This document shows positions 8,645 to 16,404 of a stretch of DNA of 64,000 bases, in pieces. This DNA is from Pseudomonas entomophila. Its GTDB lineage: Bacteria > Pseudomonadota > Gammaproteobacteria > Pseudomonadales > Pseudomonadaceae. Made by a program: the position numbers and the translations under genes. Where the stretch lies: NCBI RefSeq assembly GCF_013523165.1, contig NZ_JAAMQI010000015.1:1-64000 (forward strand). Direction: 5' to 3'. The notes beneath the pieces are model-generated. The model ran no database searches, was not told where the DNA came from, and saw only the letters and a list, made by a program, of their open reading frames with translations. Within the stretch, counting starts at the first letter, position 1; every line of letters starts with the position of its first letter.

Positions 8645-9537
8645 ACCGTGTACGCGCCTGGCGCGAACGCGGCTGGTCGAGCATCGATGCCGACACCTAC
8701 GCCCAGGCCTGGGCCCGCTGGGGGGGGAGTGTCGCGACCCATCCCCAGGTGGTGGAGCGCCTGGCCGACCTGGCGGGCATGCCGGTGCGCTACCTGGGCT
8801 GGGAAGCCGCCGGCGAGATCGTCGCGGCCGTGCCCTGCTGGGGGCGGCATGTGGCGTTGTCCAAGGATGTCTTGAAACGCCGGGGCCAGCGGGGGCTGTT
8901 CGACCTCGGCAACGCCGAGATCATCCTGCCTGCCAGCCCTGAGGTGCAGGTGCCGTTGCGCCAGCAGGCGCGCTACGTGTCGGCGCTCAACCAGGCGAGC
9001 TTCCCGACGCTCACGCCGCAGCGCGAAGCGCTGGCGCTGGCCCGTGCCCCCGAGGACTACTCCAAGAAGTTTCGCTACAACCAGCGTCGCGAGCAGCGCT
9101 TGCTGGAGGAGGCCGGCGGCACGCTGAAGCCGGTCCAGGCATTCTCGCCCGCCGAGCTGGCGAGCCACTATGCCGACCTGTTCCTGCGCCGCTGGAACTT
9201 CCCGGCGCCGGGCCTGGCGCACCTGGAGGAGGTGTTCACGCGGCTGCGCGAGTTCATGACCGGCTCGGTGGTGGAACTCGAAGGCGTTCCGGTGGCCATC
9301 CAGGTCCTCTACAGGGTGCAGGCGCCGACCTGGGTGTCGGTGGAGTACGTCAACGGTGGGGTCGACCCCCAGAGCCGGGATTTCAGCCCCGGCAGCGTGC
9401 TCAGCTACGTGAACACCCAGGCCGAGTGGGAGGCTGCCCGTGCGCAGGGCAAGTCGCTGCGCTACTCGTTCGGCCGCGCCGATCGCGAATACAAGGAGCG
9501 GTGGTGCCATACCGTTCAGGTCTACCAGAGGACGTGA
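8638..9537 (+). CDS. Mig-14-like protein (antimicrobial-peptide tolerance, GNAT-like fold)
   Basis: A 299-residue protein matching the Mig-14 family, a Salmonella factor for cationic peptide resistance with a homologue at PA5003 in the same P. aeruginosa cluster. It looks like a FemX/BioF2-type acetyltransferase fold: a central YSKKFRYNQRREQRLLEE helix and a C-terminal SLRYSFGRADREYKERWC segment. There is no signal peptide. GTG 8638 overlaps the msbA stop by 7 bases, so the two are probably translated together. The biochemical reaction is unknown for the family. The recurring link to LPS genes suggests an envelope modification (inference). Confidence 0.75.
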   Translation: MLNRVRAWRERGWSSIDADTYAQAWARWGGSVATHPQVVERLADLAGMPVRYLGWEAAGEIVAAVPCWGRHVALSKDVLKRRGQRGLFDLGNAEIILPASPEVQVPLRQQARYVSALNQASFPTLTPQREALALARAPEDYSKKFRYNQRREQRLLEEAGGTLKPVQAFSPAELASHYADLFLRRWNFPAPGLAHLEEVFTRLREFMTGSVVELEGVPVAIQVLYRVQAPTWVSVEYVNGGVDPQSRDFSPGSVLSYVNTQAEWEAARAQGKSLRYSFGRADREYKERWCHTVQVYQRT

Positions 9538-9540
9538 CGG

Positions 9541-10941
9541 GTGAGTAACCGAAAGCAGGCCTTGCTCAAGGCGCACCGACGGGCCAAACGGCTGACGCTG
9601 CTGGGGATCGCGGCGCTGCTCGTCGTGGCCGGCGCCGTGCTGGGGCTGTGGGCGGTGCCCGTGCTCGCGGTACTGGTCTGGATCGCCCACGAGGCCTGGT
9701 TCGCCGACCACTTGTTCTACCGCCCGAGCGATGACTACCACTATGCCTTCGATGCGCCGGGCAGCGCGCATCAGCCCGTGCGCACGACACCGCGGGTGCA
9801 GCTCGCGCAGCCGCTGGCCGAGGGCGAGACGCTGGTGCTGGAAGTCACGCTCAAGGCCCGCTGGCTGGGCCGGCTGATCGATCCCAGCGTCCTGATCGGC
9901 GACGACCGTCAGACCTTCGAGCGTGGCGTGGCGGGCCGACGCTACCTGAACCTGTCCGGCCAGCGCGCGGCGCTCGAGGCCGGGACGCTCAGCGTACGCA
10001 CGCGCTTCTGCCGGGTTTCGCCCGATGGCGTGCTGCACGTGCAGCGCAACCCCGACTACGCGCAGCGTCGAGTGATGGTGCTCGCCCCCCATGCCGACGA
10101 CGCCGAGCTGGCCGCCTTCGGGCTCTACAGCCGGGCGCGCGAGGCCTGCATCGTGACCCTGACCCAGGGGGAGATCGAAGCCGAGGCGTACCGTTCGCTG
10201 GGTCTGGACGCCGCAGGCGCCGCGCGGCTCAAGGGCCGGCTGCGTACCTGGGACAGCCTGGCGATTCCGCGCTGGGGCGGTGTGCCGGCCGAGCGCTGCG
10301 TCCAGCTGGGCTACTACTGCCTGCGCCTGTCGGCAATGGCCGACGCGCCAGACAGCCCCTTCGGCTCGCTCGAATCCGGTGAGTCGGACATTCGTTCGGC
10401 CCGCCAGGCCAACCCACTGGCACTGCCCGGCGACGTCGACGGCCTGCCGACCTGGCACAACCTGGTCGCCGACCTGAAAACCCTGCTGCAGCACTTCCAG
10501 CCCGAGGTGGTGGTGATGCCGCACCCCGAACTCGACCCGCATGCCGATCACCAGGCCACCACCCGGGCGTTGCAGCAGGCCATCGCCGAAGGCGACTGGG
10601 CACCCGACGTCGCCTTGCTCTACGCCAACCACCTGCACGACAACGACCGCTGGCCCATGGGCGAGGCCGGCACCGGCGTCGCCTTGCCGCCGGTGATCGA
10701 GACGCCGGTGACCGACGCGCCGTGGAGCCCGGTGCTGGATGCCGACACTCAGCTCGACAAGGCCATGGCGCTGCGCATGCAGCACGACCTGCAAGGGCGT
10801 CCGCCGTTGAAGAAGCGCCTGCGCCGCGCGATCCAGTGGCTGCTGGCCGGTCGCCGCTGGCCGGTGACCGGCGAGGACGAGTTCTTCCGCAAGGCCGTGC
10901 GCCGGCACGAACTGCTCTGGGTGCGACGCCTGGGCGAGTGA
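9541..10941 (+). CDS. dnpA: PIG-L family de-N-acetylase, DnpA-like
   Basis: A 466-residue protein with one or two N-terminal membrane helices (about 17-45) and a zinc-dependent PIG-L/LmbE deacetylase domain. The first metal motif APHADD lies at 182-187, and a second motif HPELDPHADH at about 328-337 supplies the remaining ligand and acid/base residues. P. aeruginosa DnpA (PA5002, same neighbourhood) is a de-N-acetylase linked to fluoroquinolone tolerance and LPS biosynthesis, and I infer the same function. GTG 9541 lies 3 bases after the mig-14-like stop, which makes an msbA-mig14-dnpA transcription unit likely. Confidence 0.8.
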   Translation: MSNRKQALLKAHRRAKRLTLLGIAALLVVAGAVLGLWAVPVLAVLVWIAHEAWFADHLFYRPSDDYHYAFDAPGSAHQPVRTTPRVQLAQPLAEGETLVLEVTLKARWLGRLIDPSVLIGDDRQTFERGVAGRRYLNLSGQRAALEAGTLSVRTRFCRVSPDGVLHVQRNPDYAQRRVMVLAPHADDAELAAFGLYSRAREACIVTLTQGEIEAEAYRSLGLDAAGAARLKGRLRTWDSLAIPRWGGVPAERCVQLGYYCLRLSAMADAPDSPFGSLESGESDIRSARQANPLALPGDVDGLPTWHNLVADLKTLLQHFQPEVVVMPHPELDPHADHQATTRALQQAIAEGDWAPDVALLYANHLHDNDRWPMGEAGTGVALPPVIETPVTDAPWSPVLDADTQLDKAMALRMQHDLQGRPPLKKRLRRAIQWLLAGRRWPVTGEDEFFRKAVRRHELLWVRRLGE

Positions 10942-11010
10942 GCCGGCGCCTGCTCGGGCGGCCTGCGCGGTCGTCCGGCAACGCCTGGCAATGCCTTCGT
11001 CGGTGGGGCA

Positions 11011-11041
11011 TTGAGGCCGTAAAGCCAGCCTGTGCTACTAT
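11011..11041 (+). promoter_or_regulatory. Possible hldE promoter
   Basis: TTGAGG (11011-11016) and TACTAT (11036-11041) are fair sigma-70 boxes, but with a long 19-base spacer. They end 34 bases before the hldE ATG in the 134-base gap after dnpA. Confidence 0.3.
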
Positions 11042-11075
11042 CGCCGGCCTGTTCCTTTCTGTCTGTGGGTCATCC

Positions 11076-12497
11076 ATGAAGTTAACCATGCCGCGTTTCG
11101 AATCGGCTCCCGTACTCGTGGTCGGCGATGTGATGCTCGACCGTTACTGGCATGGCGGTACTTCGCGCATTTCTCCAGAGGCCCCCGTACCGGTGGTCAA
11201 GGTCGATCAGATCGAGGACCGCCCTGGTGGTGCGGCCAACGTCGCCCTGAACATCGCGGCGCTCGGCGCACCGGCCCTGCTGGTCGGTGTCACCGGTGAG
11301 GACGAGGCCGCCGAGAGCCTGGCCAACAGCCTCGAGGCCGCGGGCGTCCAGGCCGCGCTGCAGCGCATCGCCCACCAGCCGACCATCGTCAAGCTGCGGG
11401 TCATGAGCCGTCACCAGCAACTGCTGCGCATCGACTTCGAAGAAGCCTTCGACACCGACACCCAGGCCCTGCAGCAGAGCGTCGAAGCGCTGCTCGACCA
11501 GGTCAAGGTGCTGGTAGTCTCCGACTACGGCAAGGGCGCCCTGAAGAACCACCAGGCGCTCATCCAGGCCGCCGTGGCGCGCCGCATCCCGGTGCTCGCC
11601 GACCCCAAGGGCAAGGACTTCTCGATCTACCGCGGCGCCAGCCTGATCACCCCCAACCTGGCCGAGTTCGAGGCCATCGTCGGGCATTGCGTGGACGAAG
11701 CCGACCTGGTGGCCAAGGGCGCAGCGCTGATGAGCGAGCTTCAGCTGGGCGCGCTGCTGGTCACCCGTGGCGAGCATGGCATGACCTTGCTGCGCCCCGA
11801 CCATGCCCCCCTGCACTTGCCGGCCCGCGCACGTGAAGTCTTCGACGTGACCGGTGCAGGCGACACCGTGATTTCCACCCTGGCTGCCGCCATCGCGGCC
11901 GAGGAAGACCTGCCCTGCGCCGTCGGCCTGGCCAACCTGGCCGCCGGCATCGTGGTCGGCAAGCTCGGCACCGCCGCCATCAGCGCCCCGGAACTGCGCC
12001 GCGCCATCCAGCGCGAAGAAGGGTCGGAGCGGGGCGTGCTGAGCCTCGAGCAACTGCTGCTGGCCATCGACGACGCGCGGGCCCACAACGAGCGAATCGT
12101 CTTCACCAACGGCTGCTTCGACATCCTGCACGCCGGGCACGTGACCTACCTCGAACAGGCGCGCGCCCTGGGCGATCGCCTGATCGTGGCGGTCAACGAC
12201 GATGCGTCGGTCAGCCGGCTCAAGGGCCCTGGCCGGCCGATCAACAGCGTCGACCGACGCATGGCGGTCCTGGCTGGCCTGGGGGCGGTCGACTGGGTGA
12301 TCAGCTTCTCCGAATCGACCCCTGAAAGCCTGCTGGCCGAGGTGCGCCCGGACGTACTGGTCAAGGGCGGCGATTATGGCGTCGAGCAAGTGGTCGGCGC
12401 CGACATCGTGCGCGCCTACGGCGGTACGGTGAAGGTGCTGGGCCTGGTGGAGAACAGCTCCACCACCTCCATCGTGGAAAAGATACGCAGCCGGTGA
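11076..12497 (+). CDS. hldE: Bifunctional heptose 7-phosphate kinase / heptose 1-phosphate adenylyltransferase HldE
   Basis: A 473-residue two-domain enzyme for ADP-heptose, the precursor of inner-core LPS heptoses. The N-terminal PfkB/ribokinase domain (about 1-320) phosphorylates D-beta-D-heptose 7-phosphate and contains DRPGGAANVA (near 45-55) and DVTGAGDT (257-264) with the catalytic Asp. The C-terminal nucleotidyltransferase domain (about 340-473) has TNGCFDILHAGH (344-355) with the HxGH signature. ATG 11076 gives the usual family length. The next gene starts 52 bases downstream on the same strand. Confidence 0.95.
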   Translation: MKLTMPRFESAPVLVVGDVMLDRYWHGGTSRISPEAPVPVVKVDQIEDRPGGAANVALNIAALGAPALLVGVTGEDEAAESLANSLEAAGVQAALQRIAHQPTIVKLRVMSRHQQLLRIDFEEAFDTDTQALQQSVEALLDQVKVLVVSDYGKGALKNHQALIQAAVARRIPVLADPKGKDFSIYRGASLITPNLAEFEAIVGHCVDEADLVAKGAALMSELQLGALLVTRGEHGMTLLRPDHAPLHLPARAREVFDVTGAGDTVISTLAAAIAAEEDLPCAVGLANLAAGIVVGKLGTAAISAPELRRAIQREEGSERGVLSLEQLLLAIDDARAHNERIVFTNGCFDILHAGHVTYLEQARALGDRLIVAVNDDASVSRLKGPGRPINSVDRRMAVLAGLGAVDWVISFSESTPESLLAEVRPDVLVKGGDYGVEQVVGADIVRAYGGTVKVLGLVENSSTTSIVEKIRSR

Positions 12498-12549
12498 GAG
12501 CACGAACCGGGTGCTCACGGGCGCTTCATGAACAGCGATAGATGAACGT

Positions 12550-13524
12550 ATGAAAGTCATGTTACTGGTCATGGATGAGCAGCGCGTCATCCTCGATCGC
12601 CTCTACGAGATCGTCCAGCAGGCCTGCCAGGACTGCGTCATTCATCGGCTGAGCAAGCAGCAGCAGATGAACCTCGGCCCGTTTCTCGCCTCGGTGGATT
12701 ACCAGCGCTTCGACCGCATCGTGATCTTCTCCCGGGTCAAGCGCCTGGCGCCCCAGTGGGCGGTACTGCGCTGCATCCCCGGGCTGGTGTTTCTGGAGCA
12801 TGACGCCTACCAGAACTACATGCCTTCGAGTAAGTACCGCCACGTCTACTCGCGGCTGTACAGGCGCCTGCCCTGGTCGCGCGCGCTGGTCTCGGGGGCG
12901 GTGGTCGCCCGGCGCATGCAGGCCGAGGGCCTGGACGCCGTGTTCGTCTCCAAGGGCTACGACGACCAGATGCTCGACAACCTGGGCCTGACGCGGGACA
13001 TCCCGGCCGGCTTCCTGGGCAGCCTGAAGAGCCGCGAGTACGGCCAGCGCAAGGCCATGCTCGAAACCCTGGCCGAGCGCACCGGCCTGCTGGTGACGCG
13101 CACCGGCTCGGGCGAGGAATACCTGCAGATGCTCAACCGCATCCAGGTCTTCGTCAGCGCCGACATCGGCATGGGCGAGTTCATGATCAAGAACTTCGAA
13201 GCCATGGCCTGCGGCTGCGTGCTGCTGGCCTGGAGCCAGGGCGAGGAAGACCAGCTGCTGGGCTTCGAGGATGGCCACAACGTGGTGTTCTATCGCTCGC
13301 TGGACGAGGCGATCGAGAAACTGCACTGGCTTCAGCAGCACCCGGCGCAGGCCGCGCGCATCGCTGCCAATGGCCAGGCGTTCGTGCGCCAGTACTACGG
13401 TTTCAGTCGGGTCGGGCAAGACCTGGCCGAACAGATCGAAAAACCCATGCGCCCCTGGCCGCAGCCTTCGGTGTGGATCCGCACCTGGGTGAAATGGCGC
13501 TTCGGCATGGACGTGGCGGGGTGA
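12550..13524 (+). CDS. ssg: Ssg-like glycosyltransferase for surface polysaccharide
   Basis: A 324-residue GT-B type glycosyltransferase. The C-terminal half has the typical sugar-nucleotide region: GMGEFMIKNFEAMACGCVLLA (about 211-231) with the conserved Glu of the E-x7-E-like motif, and a downstream GFEDGHNVVFY loop. Sequence style and cluster position fit Ssg (PA5001), which in several pseudomonads is needed for LPS/exopolysaccharide and for motility or phage phenotypes. Donor and acceptor sugars are unknown. The next gene follows after 4 bases, so co-translation is likely. Confidence 0.7.
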   Translation: MKVMLLVMDEQRVILDRLYEIVQQACQDCVIHRLSKQQQMNLGPFLASVDYQRFDRIVIFSRVKRLAPQWAVLRCIPGLVFLEHDAYQNYMPSSKYRHVYSRLYRRLPWSRALVSGAVVARRMQAEGLDAVFVSKGYDDQMLDNLGLTRDIPAGFLGSLKSREYGQRKAMLETLAERTGLLVTRTGSGEEYLQMLNRIQVFVSADIGMGEFMIKNFEAMACGCVLLAWSQGEEDQLLGFEDGHNVVFYRSLDEAIEKLHWLQQHPAQAARIAANGQAFVRQYYGFSRVGQDLAEQIEKPMRPWPQPSVWIRTWVKWRFGMDVAG

Positions 13525-13528
13525 ACGG

Positions 13529-14221
13529 ATGACGCTCGAGCAGGCGGACATGCAGTTGGACGCACGGCCCGGCGGCGATCAGGATGTGTTCGGTTGCCTG
13601 TCCGATGAGCTGAAAGCCTGCCTGCGCCACGCCGAGCGGGTGCTGCTGCTGGCCAACAACCCCGCCATCACCGCTGCCGACCTGCAGGCGCTGCAGTTGG
13701 GAGCGCGCGACGTGGTGGTCAGCTTCAACACCTGCCTCAAAGGCGAGCTGCTGAACACGCACAGCCGCCAGGTGCTGGTGCACGGCTACAACGCGCCGGA
13801 TCACTACTTCTTCGGCCTGCCGATGCGCGCTGGCCTGCCGGACTGGCTGCGCGACGACCGTGCGCATCACTTCACCGTGCTGGTCGGCTGCACCACGCCA
13901 CTGTGCCCCCTGCCGGGCGTCAGCCTGTTCTACGAGCGCATCCCCTTGCCGCCCCTGTGGAATTACCCGACGACGCGACCCGACGGCAAGCGCTTCGTCG
14001 GGCCGTCCACGGGCTTCAACGCGCTGGTCGTGCTGGAGACGCTGCGTCGTCAGCCAGGGTTCGACTACGCGATGCTCACGCTCGGGTTTTCCAACGAGGC
14101 CGGCAAGCTGTGGAGCGGGCATGCCTGGGACTACGAGCGCGCCTGGCTGCTGCAGGCCGACATCACCGTGGTCGAGCTGAGCGCGCGGCGCAAGTGGTGG
14201 CAGCTGTGGCGTCGCCGTTGA
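13529..14221 (+). CDS. Sialyltransferase-superfamily-like protein (GT29/GT42-type motifs), unassigned
   Basis: A 230-residue soluble protein with no name I recognise. Three segments resemble sialylmotifs: RVLLLANNPAI followed by DVVVSFN (37-67) is laid out like the VGNGPSL...DxVxRFN L-motif; GPSTGFNALVVL (159-170) resembles the S-motif PSTG-aliphatic helix; and SGHAWDYERAWL (197-208) offers the His/Glu seen in the VS region. I infer a CMP-sugar glycosyltransferase fold, possibly Kdo- or nonulosonate-related, acting on LPS core. It sits 4 bases after the Ssg-like gene. It ends in a basic RKWWQLWRRR tail that could bind membrane. Function is unproven. Confidence 0.45.
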   Translation: MTLEQADMQLDARPGGDQDVFGCLSDELKACLRHAERVLLLANNPAITAADLQALQLGARDVVVSFNTCLKGELLNTHSRQVLVHGYNAPDHYFFGLPMRAGLPDWLRDDRAHHFTVLVGCTTPLCPLPGVSLFYERIPLPPLWNYPTTRPDGKRFVGPSTGFNALVVLETLRRQPGFDYAMLTLGFSNEAGKLWSGHAWDYERAWLLQADITVVELSARRKWWQLWRRR

Positions 14222-14276
14222 GCGTCGTGCGCTGCCTGCGCCCCCTTCGCCCCTCATCTGTCACAGAGGTACCCGC

Positions 14277-15080
14277 GTGTTGAAAGTCGCCGTCGCGTTC
14301 TTTGGCATCCCTCGCAACTCGGCCATCTGCTTCCCGTCCATCGAGCAGAACGTCCTGGCGCAGATTCCTGCAGGCTGCACGGTCAAGACGTTCTACCACC
14401 TGTACCAGCTCGACGCGGTGCACAACGCCCGTTCCGGCGAAAGCGGGGCGTTGCTGCAGGACAACTATGCTCCGTTCGCGAGCATGACCGGCCGACTGGA
14501 CTCGACCGAGGGCGTGCTGGAGCAATGGGACTTCGAACGCATCAAGGCCCAGGGCGACACCTGGGGCGACAACCATGCCTCGTTGCGCAACCTGGTGTTC
14601 CAGTTGCATTCGCTGCGGTGCGTGACGCAGATGGCGGCCGAGTTCGAGCCGGACTTCGTGGTGTTCGTGCGCCCGGACAATTTCTATCACTCGCCCCTGC
14701 CCAGCTACCTCTTCGGCCGGCCCGAGGCAAGGCGGCTGAATGCCTACATCCCGGACTGGCAGTGGTGGGGTGGCCTCAACGACCGCTTCGCGGTCTGTGG
14801 GCGGGACATCTACCCGGCGTATGGCAACCGGGGCGAGGCGATCTTCCGCTTCTGCGAGGCCACCGGCCGCAAGCTGCACTCGGAACGGCTGCTGAAGTTT
14901 GCGCTGCTGGAAGCCGGCGCCCGCGTCTGCACGCTGCCTACCACGGCTTCCCGGGTGCGCATCCATGGCGAGTTCGTGGACGAATCGTTCTCGCCCAAGC
15001 GTGGCATGGGCAAGCGCGAAAACCGCTACTTCCACCTGTTCGCGCGCGTGCGCACCTGGTGGGACAAGCGCCAGCGCTGA
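14277..15080 (+). CDS. Putative glycosyltransferase of surface-glycan cluster, unassigned
   Basis: A 267-residue protein without a family I can name firmly. After a Rossmann-like start (KVAVAFFGIPRN) it has VVFVRPDNFY (128-137) in the place where GT-A enzymes keep a metal-binding D-x-D, then GGLNDRF (165-171), a YGNRGEA segment (182-188) and HSERLL (201-206). This layout (RPD, gG-nDrf, YG-R, h-SE-L) is seen in uncharacterised capsule or LPS transferase-like proteins. There is no signal peptide. GTG 14277 follows a clear AGAGG site. It lies 55 bases after the sialyltransferase-like gene, so the three genes 12550-15080 look like one operon. Confidence 0.45.
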   Translation: MLKVAVAFFGIPRNSAICFPSIEQNVLAQIPAGCTVKTFYHLYQLDAVHNARSGESGALLQDNYAPFASMTGRLDSTEGVLEQWDFERIKAQGDTWGDNHASLRNLVFQLHSLRCVTQMAAEFEPDFVVFVRPDNFYHSPLPSYLFGRPEARRLNAYIPDWQWWGGLNDRFAVCGRDIYPAYGNRGEAIFRFCEATGRKLHSERLLKFALLEAGARVCTLPTTASRVRIHGEFVDESFSPKRGMGKRENRYFHLFARVRTWWDKRQR

Positions 15081-15091
15081 GCCTTCAGGGT

Positions 15092-15352
15092 CATGCCTTT
15101 CAGCGTCTTTGCCTGACACGGTGTGGACTACGTCGCTGACCTGACAGAGCGGTGCTTCCCTGCCGTCGCCCCGCACCGTTGCAGGCCATCGCGGTTCCAT
15201 ATGGGAGATTTAGGGTGTCTGCCCAGTGCAGATGGGGGCCCTGCGGGCCCAATCACGGCGCAGGGGCGCTCACACCCGCCGCAGTGGTACAGGCAGTCGC
15301 GGTCCCCTGTAGGAGCGGCCCCTGTGCCGCGATTGGGCCCGCCAGGGCCCAC
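15092..15352. repeat. Convergent junction: REP/BIME block c plus a second repeat family
   Basis: Holds an inverted REP arm (GGGGGCCCTGCGGGCCCAAT, ending near 15255), the linker CACCCGCCGCAGTGGTACAG (15273-15292) and a forward arm GAGCGGCCCCTGTGCCGC with GATTGGGCCC (15312-15340). Before it, GCCTTTCAGCGTCTTTGCCT at 15095 matches 5733-5752 with two changes. A diverged inverted copy (reverse complement of about 15380-15396) precedes the stop of the opposing gene. I see no gene in 15081-15404. Confidence 0.75.
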
Positions 15353-15404
15353 CTGCACACCACAAAATTGACGCCTTTTGCAAAGACACTGAAGGATATT
15401 GTCT

Positions 15405-16367
15405 TCAGGGCCGCAACGCACTGCGCACCCGGCTGACCAGCCCGCGCGCCTTGCGCGTGAGCGTGCCCAGGCCGCCCGTGTCGCGCGGTGCCTCCAGGCC
15501 TTGCTGGCGCAACCAGTCCTTCCAGCGAATCCGCTCGTCGCGCACCACCCAGCCGTCTTGCGGCGCGAAGCTTTCGGCCAGGTAGACCCGCCGGGTGCTG
15601 GTGCGCACCAGCTGGTCCTTGCGCAGCGTGTACAGCTCCGGGCGCGGACGGCCGTCCTCCAGAGGCATGAGGTAGAAGTCCGGACGCTTGCGGTTGAGTC
15701 GGGTGACCAGGTGCCCGTCTTCCAGGCGCTCGTCGACGTGGAACAGGCTTAGCGACTTGGCCTCGCGCGGCACCTGCAGGCGCATGTCGTACACCAGTTG
15801 CAGCGAGGCGGTCGGCAAGTGCACGTAGGCCCGCGGCCGCTCCTGCAGCACCTGGCTGGCGCAGTGCACCGGCCTGGCCGCGCCCGAGGCCGGAGTCAGC
15901 AGGAACGGTGGGGATTCGCGGTAGTGCAGCGCGGCGGCGTAGGGCGCGGGCAACCAGGTGTCGTTGAAGCGGCCGCTCAGCCAGCCTTCCGGCGTCTCGA
16001 ACAGGCATTCTTCGGCGACTTCCTGCACGGCGGTGTGCAAGGGCAGGCTCAGCTCGTGCGCCGGCACATAGCCGGAGATCAGCTTGAGCACCACGTCGCC
16101 CCGGTCCTGGCGGCGCTGGCGCACCAGCACCCAGTAGTCCTGGTGCTGCCAGTTCAGGGTAAGGCGCACCGACACCCCGAGGTTGGCCAGCTCCACCGCG
16201 AACTGCTCCGTGTCGGCCAACTGGATGGGTTTGCGCCGTTGTTGCGTCTGGGCGAAGTTCTGCGGCCGACCCACGGCCTGGTAGGTCAGCCCCTGCGCGG
16301 TCGCCTCGACGTGCACCGGCAGGGTCTTGAAGGTGTGCGGGTTGCTGCGGATCAGCGTGCGTGCCAC
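15405..16367 (-). CDS. Conserved protein often called 'metal ABC transporter ATPase'; no ATPase motifs seen
   Basis: A 320-residue cytoplasmic protein. Homologues in Pseudomonas often carry the name metal ABC transporter ATPase, but I find no Walker A, ABC signature or Walker B. A central segment GYVPAHE followed after ten residues by EVAEECL resembles a Nudix box with altered spacing, and lies behind a DVVLKLISG strand. That hints at a Nudix-like fold, probably without full catalytic residues. GTG 16367 is chosen because GAGGAG stands upstream and the longer frame runs into the adjacent gene. It is 37 bases beyond the aldo/keto reductase gene on the same strand. Confidence 0.55.
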   Translation of the reverse strand: MARTLIRSNPHTFKTLPVHVEATAQGLTYQAVGRPQNFAQTQQRRKPIQLADTEQFAVELANLGVSVRLTLNWQHQDYWVLVRQRRQDRGDVVLKLISGYVPAHELSLPLHTAVQEVAEECLFETPEGWLSGRFNDTWLPAPYAAALHYRESPPFLLTPASGAARPVHCASQVLQERPRAYVHLPTASLQLVYDMRLQVPREAKSLSLFHVDERLEDGHLVTRLNRKRPDFYLMPLEDGRPRPELYTLRKDQLVRTSTRRVYLAESFAPQDGWVVRDERIRWKDWLRQQGLEAPRDTGGLGTLTRKARGLVSRVRSALRP

Positions 16368-16404
16368 AGGGCGGCTCCTCGTGTCGGGCGGCCGCGCAGG
16401 CGGC

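Noticed and set aside
15128..15436. Small open frames inside REP block c
   Set aside because: The same REP-derived peptide patterns appear at the other blocks, so they are a result of repeat sequence and not genes.
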